In this document: positions 22,462 through 26,130 of the stretch, piece after piece
Layout of the letters: each line of letters starts with the position of its first letter
Numbering within the stretch: position 1 is the stretch's first letter
Source: Arthrobacter sp.
GTDB lineage: Bacteria > Actinomycetota > Actinomycetes > Actinomycetales > Micrococcaceae
DNA length: 26,130 nucleotides
NCBI GenBank assembly: GCA_031178585.1
Contig: JAPSIT010000023.1
Span: forward strand, 1-26,130
Reading direction: 5' to 3'
Notes under the pieces: generated by a model
Seen by the model: only the letters and a program-made list of their open reading frames with translations
Databases searched by the model: none
Told to the model about the DNA's origin: nothing
Made by a program: the position numbers and the translations under genes

Positions 22462-24437
22462 TGGATGTCCTGCAGTTTCTTTGCTTCTTCGGATGATTTG
22501 AGCTGCCAGGGAACGCTGGCCACCATGACGCCTGGTTCGAAGTGGAGCCTGGTCTTGATGCGCAGCGCCGTCTGGTTATGGACGAGCTGTTCCCACCATT
22601 TGCCCACCACATATTCGGGGATGTAGACGACGATGAGGTCGCGGGGTGAGTCCCTGCGCATGTTCTTGATGTACTCCATGATGGGAGTCACGGTCTCGCG
22701 GTAGGGGCTGGCAAGGACCGTGAGCGGCACGGGGATGTCCAGTTTTTCCCAGTCGGCGAGGGTGTGCGCTGTTTCCTCCTCGTTGATGTCCACGGTGATG
22801 GCGTCCAGCCGGGAGGGACGGGAGGCGCGGGCGTAGGCCAGGGCACGGAGCACGGGCTTCCGGACATGGGACACCAGCAGCACGGCGTGGACACGGGTGG
22901 GCAGGGCGCGCGGTGAGGAATCCTCATCGACGGCGAGTTCCCTGGCCACGTTGTCATAGTGCGCCCGGATGCTCCACATGATGAGGAACAGCACGAACAT
23001 TGCCAGCAGCGCAATCCAGGCCCCCTGCTCGAACTTGGTGACGAGCACGATGACGAGGACGAGCGCTGTCATCCCGAAGCCAATCATGTTAATGGTCCTG
23101 GACTTGATCATCCGGAGGCGCACCGACTTGTCCCGGGCCAGTTTCAGCTCGCGGCCCCAGTGCCTGACCATGCCAAGCTGGCTGGCCGTGAAGGAGATGA
23201 AGACCCCTACGATGTACAGCTGGATGAGCTTGGTCACATCTGCGTTGAACGACAGAATGAGCACCAGCGCACCGGCGGCCAGGGCGAGCACGCCGTTGCT
23301 GAACGCGAGGCGGTCGCCTCGGGTTCGAAGCTGGCGGGGCAGGTAGCCGTCCTGCGCAAGGATGGACCCCAGCACGGGGAAACCGTTGAAGGCCGTGTTG
23401 GCGGCAAAGACCAGGATCACGCCGGTTGAGGCGACCACAATGTAGAAGAAGATGGACGCGGGCCCGAAAACGGTCTGCGCGATCTGGCTGATGGCGGGGG
23501 TCTGGATGTACCCCTCCGGCAGCGGCTGCCCATTCAGGAGGAACTCGGTGGCCGGATCCATCACTATGTGCACTTTGGTTGCATTGGCCAGGAATATAAC
23601 GCCGGCCAGCATGGACGAACCGATGATCCCGAGCAGCAGCAGGGTGGTCGCTGCGTTTTTGCTCTTCGGCTTCTGGAAATTGGGCACGCCGTTGCTGATG
23701 GCCTCCACGCCCGTGAGCGCCGCGGCCCCGGAGGAGAACGCCCGCAGCAGCAGGAATGCGCCGGCCAGGCCCACCAGCCCCTCGTCGAAACCAGGGGCCG
23801 GCACGATGGTGAAGGCGGCCGAGGGCGCCTGGCCAAGCCGCCCCGTCAGCGCCTGGAAAATACCGACGGCAGTCAGGCCCAGGATCGACGCCATGAAGAT
23901 GTAGGTGGGCACCGCGAACAGGCCTCCGGCCTCCTTGACGCCGCGCAGGTTCACGAGGGCCAGGATGACAACCCCGACCGTGGCCAGCATCGCCTGCTGG
24001 CCGTGAAGGGAGGGTATGGCTGTGGTCAGGTATGTAGCCGCAGAGGACATCGAAACCGCAACGGTCAGCACGTAATCCACGAGCAGCGCCGACGCCACAG
24101 TGAGTCCGGCGTGCTTTCCCAGGTTCACGTTGGCGATCTCGTAGTCGCCGCCTCCGGAGGGATAGGCGTGGACGTTCTGGCGGTAGGAGGCCACTACCGT
24201 CAGCAGCACCACCATGACAGCGAGTCCCACAAGGGGGGAAAACGCCACCGCGCTCACGCCGGCCAGCGCCAGCGTCAGGAGGATCTCATCGGGGGCGTAG
24301 GCGACGGATGACAATGCGTCCGACGCGTAGACGGGAAGCGCAATTCTCTTCGGCAACAGCGTGTGGGCCATCCGGTCGCTTCGGAAGGGCCTCCCCACCA
24401 GCACCCGCTTCACCGCATTCAGAATTGTCAGCACCAC
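22458..24437 (-). CDS. APC superfamily permease, KimA-like potassium transporter
   Basis: A 659-aa membrane protein with about 12 transmembrane helices (to about 490) and a cytosolic C-terminal domain. It matches B. subtilis KimA (YdaO), a high-affinity K+ importer, at many remembered motifs: SDALSSVAYAPDEIL, SYRQNVHAYPSGGGDYEIA, LLVDYVLTVAVSMSSA, LTGVEAISNGVPNF, RGDRLAFSNG, and in the C-terminal USP-like domain HNQTALRIKTRL and GVMVASVPW. KimA is K+/H+ coupled and inhibited by c-di-AMP in Firmicutes. The gene is divergent from two TrkA/RCK proteins, which supports a potassium role. Start: GTG 24437, or GTG 24434, which would be leaderless behind TAACTT with six bases between. No c-di-AMP riboswitch fits in the 90-bp intergenic region. 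Confidence 0.86.
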   Translation of the reverse strand: MVLTILNAVKRVLVGRPFRSDRMAHTLLPKRIALPVYASDALSSVAYAPDEILLTLALAGVSAVAFSPLVGLAVMVVLLTVVASYRQNVHAYPSGGGDYEIANVNLGKHAGLTVASALLVDYVLTVAVSMSSAATYLTTAIPSLHGQQAMLATVGVVILALVNLRGVKEAGGLFAVPTYIFMASILGLTAVGIFQALTGRLGQAPSAAFTIVPAPGFDEGLVGLAGAFLLLRAFSSGAAALTGVEAISNGVPNFQKPKSKNAATTLLLLGIIGSSMLAGVIFLANATKVHIVMDPATEFLLNGQPLPEGYIQTPAISQIAQTVFGPASIFFYIVVASTGVILVFAANTAFNGFPVLGSILAQDGYLPRQLRTRGDRLAFSNGVLALAAGALVLILSFNADVTKLIQLYIVGVFISFTASQLGMVRHWGRELKLARDKSVRLRMIKSRTINMIGFGMTALVLVIVLVTKFEQGAWIALLAMFVLFLIMWSIRAHYDNVARELAVDEDSSPRALPTRVHAVLLVSHVRKPVLRALAYARASRPSRLDAITVDINEEETAHTLADWEKLDIPVPLTVLASPYRETVTPIMEYIKNMRRDSPRDLIVVYIPEYVVGKWWEQLVHNQTALRIKTRLHFEPGVMVASVPWQLKSSEEAKKLQDIQ

Positions 24438-24527
24438 ACAAAGTTAGTCTGATTCACGCGCGATGTCATGGCGGTGATCCGGCGGTAGAGTCGTACCGGG
24501 CAGCAGAGGAAACTGGAGGAGACACGA
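24438..24527. promoter_or_regulatory. Shared divergent promoter region between kimA-like and ceoB-like genes
   Basis: Only 90 bp separate the two starts. On the plus strand TAGAGT (24486-24491) is a possible -10 for the TrkA gene, followed by GGAGGAG shortly before GTG 24528. On the minus strand TAACTT (24441-24446) and CAGACT (24446-24451) are -10 candidates within nine bases of the permease start. -35 elements are not clear on either side. Confidence 0.4.
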
Positions 24528-25199
24528 GTGGCGCACTTCGTGATCATGGGTTGTGGACGCGTCGGGGCCACCCTCGCGCACACGCTCGAGGACGCAGGCC
24601 ATTCAGTGGCCATCATCGACCAGGACGACCGCGCTTTCCGCCGGCTGCGTTCGGGCTTCACGGGGCGCAAAGTCACCGGCGTCGGTTTTGACCGCGACAC
24701 GCTGAAGCAGGCGGGAGTGGCCGAGGCCTACGCTTTCGCCGCCGTTTCCAGCGGTGACAACTCCAACATCCTGGCCACCCGCGTGGCGCGGGAGACCTTC
24801 CACGTCCAGCATGTGGTCGCCCGGATCTACGATCCGGGCCGGGCCGAGATCTACCAGCGGCTCGGCATTCCCACGGTGGCTGCAGTGCGGTGGAGCGCCG
24901 ACCAGGTCCTGCGCCGCATCCTCCCCGAACAACATATGGCAGGGGACTTCCGCGAGCCTTCGGGGCGGTTGGTCCTCGCCGAACTCGACATCGACCCCGC
25001 ATGGATCGGCCACCCTGTCGCCTCTATTGAGAAGGCCGCCGATGTCCGCGTCGCATACCTGACCCGCTTCGGCGAAGGGATGCTTCCCACCACGGGCACC
25101 TCGTATCAGGACGGCGATACCGTGCATGCCATGATGCGCCTGGACCGCAGCGTGGAAGTGTCGCAGATTCTCGCCAAAGCACCCGCCAAGGAGTTGTAG
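24528..25199 (+). CDS. ceoB: TrkA family potassium uptake protein (CeoB type)
   Basis: A 223-aa cytosolic RCK regulator. RCK_N has the dinucleotide-binding GCGRVGATLA at about 8-17 and the acidic IIDQDD at the second strand end, followed by VGFDRDTLKQAGV and AAVSSGDNSNIL. RCK_C occupies about 145-215 (ELDIDPAWIGHPVASI). Such proteins bind NAD(H) or nucleotides and gate K+ transport. GTG 24528 has GGAGGAG upstream. Its stop shares one base with the next gene's GTG (TAGTG), so the two RCK proteins are co-translated and may form a heteromer. No TrkH pore gene is nearby; the divergent KimA-like permease is the obvious candidate partner, though direct gating of KimA by RCK proteins is not established to my knowledge. 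Confidence 0.92.
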   Translation: MAHFVIMGCGRVGATLAHTLEDAGHSVAIIDQDDRAFRRLRSGFTGRKVTGVGFDRDTLKQAGVAEAYAFAAVSSGDNSNILATRVARETFHVQHVVARIYDPGRAEIYQRLGIPTVAAVRWSADQVLRRILPEQHMAGDFREPSGRLVLAELDIDPAWIGHPVASIEKAADVRVAYLTRFGEGMLPTTGTSYQDGDTVHAMMRLDRSVEVSQILAKAPAKEL

Positions 25200-26068
25200 T
25201 GAAAGTCGTCATCGTCGGAGCCGGAAGCGTGGGTTCCTCGATCGCCCGGGAGCTGCTGGCCCACAAGCATGAGATCCTGCTCATCGACCTCAAACCCGAG
25301 GTCATCGGCCGCAGCGGACTCCGCGGAGCGCACTGGCTGGTGGGGGACGCGTGTGAACTGAGCACACTGCAGGACGCAAAGCTTGAAGACGCCGACGTGG
25401 TGGTCTCGGCAACCGGCGACGACAAAGTCAACCTGGTGGTTTCCCTGCTGGCCAAGACCGAGTTCGGTGTGGGACGCACCGTGGGGCGCGTGAACAACCC
25501 CAAGAATGACTGGATGTTCAACGACTCGTGGGGCGTCGACGTCGCGGTCAACACGCCGCAGCTCATGACGGCGCTGGTGGAGGAAGCGGTGGAGATCGGC
25601 GACCTGGTCCGGCTGCTCACGCTGCAGACCGGAGTGTCATCCCTCGTGGAATTCACGGTGCCGCATGATTCCCACGCCATTGGGCTCACCGTGGGAAGCA
25701 TCGACTGGCCGGAGGACTCGACGCTCGTGGCGATCCTCCGCGACCAGGCACCGATCACGCCGAGCCGGGACGACGTCATTGACGGCGGCGACGAGCTCTT
25801 CTTCGTAACAACGATTGCCGCGGAGGACCAGCTGCGTGAGCTGCTCTCCCCCGGATCGTCACAGGGCCCCGGATCGTCACACGGCGAGGAGCCTTCCGGC
25901 GGAATTGCCCCCTCTGGTGAGCCTTCTGATGAAGCAGCCCTGACGTCCAATGAGGCACGGCCGCAATCGAACGGAACGGCGGCCGGGGGGACGTCAGAGA
26001 ACGTTCCGGCGCCGGTCCCGCAGACGAGGCTGGATCAGTCGGTGGAAGACGACGGCTTCGACGGCTGA
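25199..26068 (+). CDS. ceoC: TrkA family potassium uptake protein (CeoC type) with extended tail
   Basis: A 289-aa RCK protein starting at GTG 25199. RCK_N: KVVIVGAGSVGSSIA (GxGxxG at 7-12), ILLIDLKPE, HWLVGDACELSTL and VSATGDDKVNLVVSLLAK. RCK_C runs from about 138 to 216 and ends at DQLRELL. Mycobacterial CeoC is about 220 aa, so residues 217-289 are an extra tail rich in Ser, Pro, Gly and acidic residues, with no fold, beginning with tandem PGSSQG/PGSSHG and ending in DDGFDG. The tail is likely disordered and could mediate partner contacts. It pairs with the upstream RCK protein by a one-base overlap. The 3' end overlaps a convergent frame by 34 bp. Confidence 0.92.
   Translation: MKVVIVGAGSVGSSIARELLAHKHEILLIDLKPEVIGRSGLRGAHWLVGDACELSTLQDAKLEDADVVVSATGDDKVNLVVSLLAKTEFGVGRTVGRVNNPKNDWMFNDSWGVDVAVNTPQLMTALVEEAVEIGDLVRLLTLQTGVSSLVEFTVPHDSHAIGLTVGSIDWPEDSTLVAILRDQAPITPSRDDVIDGGDELFFVTTIAAEDQLRELLSPGSSQGPGSSHGEEPSGGIAPSGEPSDEAALTSNEARPQSNGTAAGGTSENVPAPVPQTRLDQSVEDDGFDG
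25849..25881 (+). repeat. Tandem 18-nt repeat in the CeoC tail
   Basis: CCCCGGATCGTCACA occurs at 25849-25863 and 25867-25881, an offset of 18 bases (six codons), encoding PGSSQG then PGSSHG. It looks like a recent slippage duplication within the low-complexity tail. Confidence 0.75.
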
Positions 26069-26130
26069 CTTCCCGGCACGGGTGCCGGCCGCGTCACCAG
26101 CCACGCCAGCCACACACCCAGAATGTACAG
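26035..26130 (-). CDS. 3' end of a minus-strand membrane protein, probably DUF3159 (partial)
   Basis: Read from the window edge, the minus strand is open for 31 codons to TGA at 26037-26035. It encodes a hydrophobic stretch LYILGVWLAWLVTR followed by a Pro/Ser-rich end (PAPVPGSQPSKPSSSTD). Codon choice is GC-rich at third positions like a real gene, and one alternative frame closes early. In relatives a DUF3159 membrane protein lies convergent to the ceoBC pair, which fits. It overlaps the 3' end of the CeoC-type gene by 34 bp tail to tail. Identification rests on context, and the frame is short. Confidence 0.45.
   Translation of the reverse strand: MYILGVWLAWLVTRPAPVPGSQPSKPSSSTD

Noticed and set aside
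24438..24527. c-di-AMP (ydaO-type) riboswitch before the KimA-like gene
   Set aside because: The 90-bp gap is shared by two promoters and is shorter than the riboswitch; candidate -10 boxes lie within nine bases of the start codon.

Overview
This is a GC-rich, gene-dense actinobacterial chromosome segment. Codon use, frequent GTG starts, 1-4 nt start/stop overlaps and gene content all fit a member of the Micrococcaceae (Arthrobacter/Pseudarthrobacter type). I see no rRNA, tRNA, CRISPR array, IS element or phage gene. The assignment to the Arthrobacter group is inferred from protein flavour and gene order, not from a search.

Left block (1-6394, + strand): end of an upstream gene, a short-chain dehydrogenase, a PLP threonine-aldolase-like enzyme, a DUF3000 protein, ribonuclease D (DEDDy nuclease plus HRDC) and a FadB-type bifunctional beta-oxidation enzyme. 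Several of these genes seem to be read from leaderless promoters (TAnnnT followed by about 6 nt and the start codon). The fadB promoter carries a clean palindromic operator, and a 14-codon mini-ORF sits just upstream of fadB, coupled to it by an ATGA overlap.

Middle block (6485-15862) looks accessory. It has a LacI regulator divergent from a two-gene operon (Gfo/Idh/MocA dehydrogenase and hydroxypyruvate-isomerase-like TIM barrel), with two matching operators in between. Tail-to-tail with the LacI gene lies a minus-strand run: aldo/keto reductase, nucleoside hydrolase, then an ECF transporter (S component, T component, fused double ATPase). This run is the best candidate for an incompletely described system: a vitamin-type importer of unknown substrate next to a nucleoside-cleaving enzyme. 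Upstream of it are a 72-aa helix-hairpin-helix protein and a protein with a WGR-like N-terminus.

Right block (15994-26130): dxs (first step of the MEP isoprenoid pathway), acnA (aconitase, with an iron-box-like palindrome upstream and two hairpins downstream), a TRAM-domain RNA methyltransferase, a KimA-like potassium permease, and divergently two TrkA/RCK proteins (CeoB/CeoC type) forming a potassium-homeostasis cluster. The last bases hold the 3' end of a minus-strand membrane protein, probably the DUF3159 family. The DUF3000-rnd ... dxs ... methyltransferase-APC permease-ceoB-ceoC order resembles the Rv2680-Rv2692 region of Mycobacterium tuberculosis as I recall it, so the outer blocks are probably ancestral and the middle block an insertion or lineage-specific expansion.
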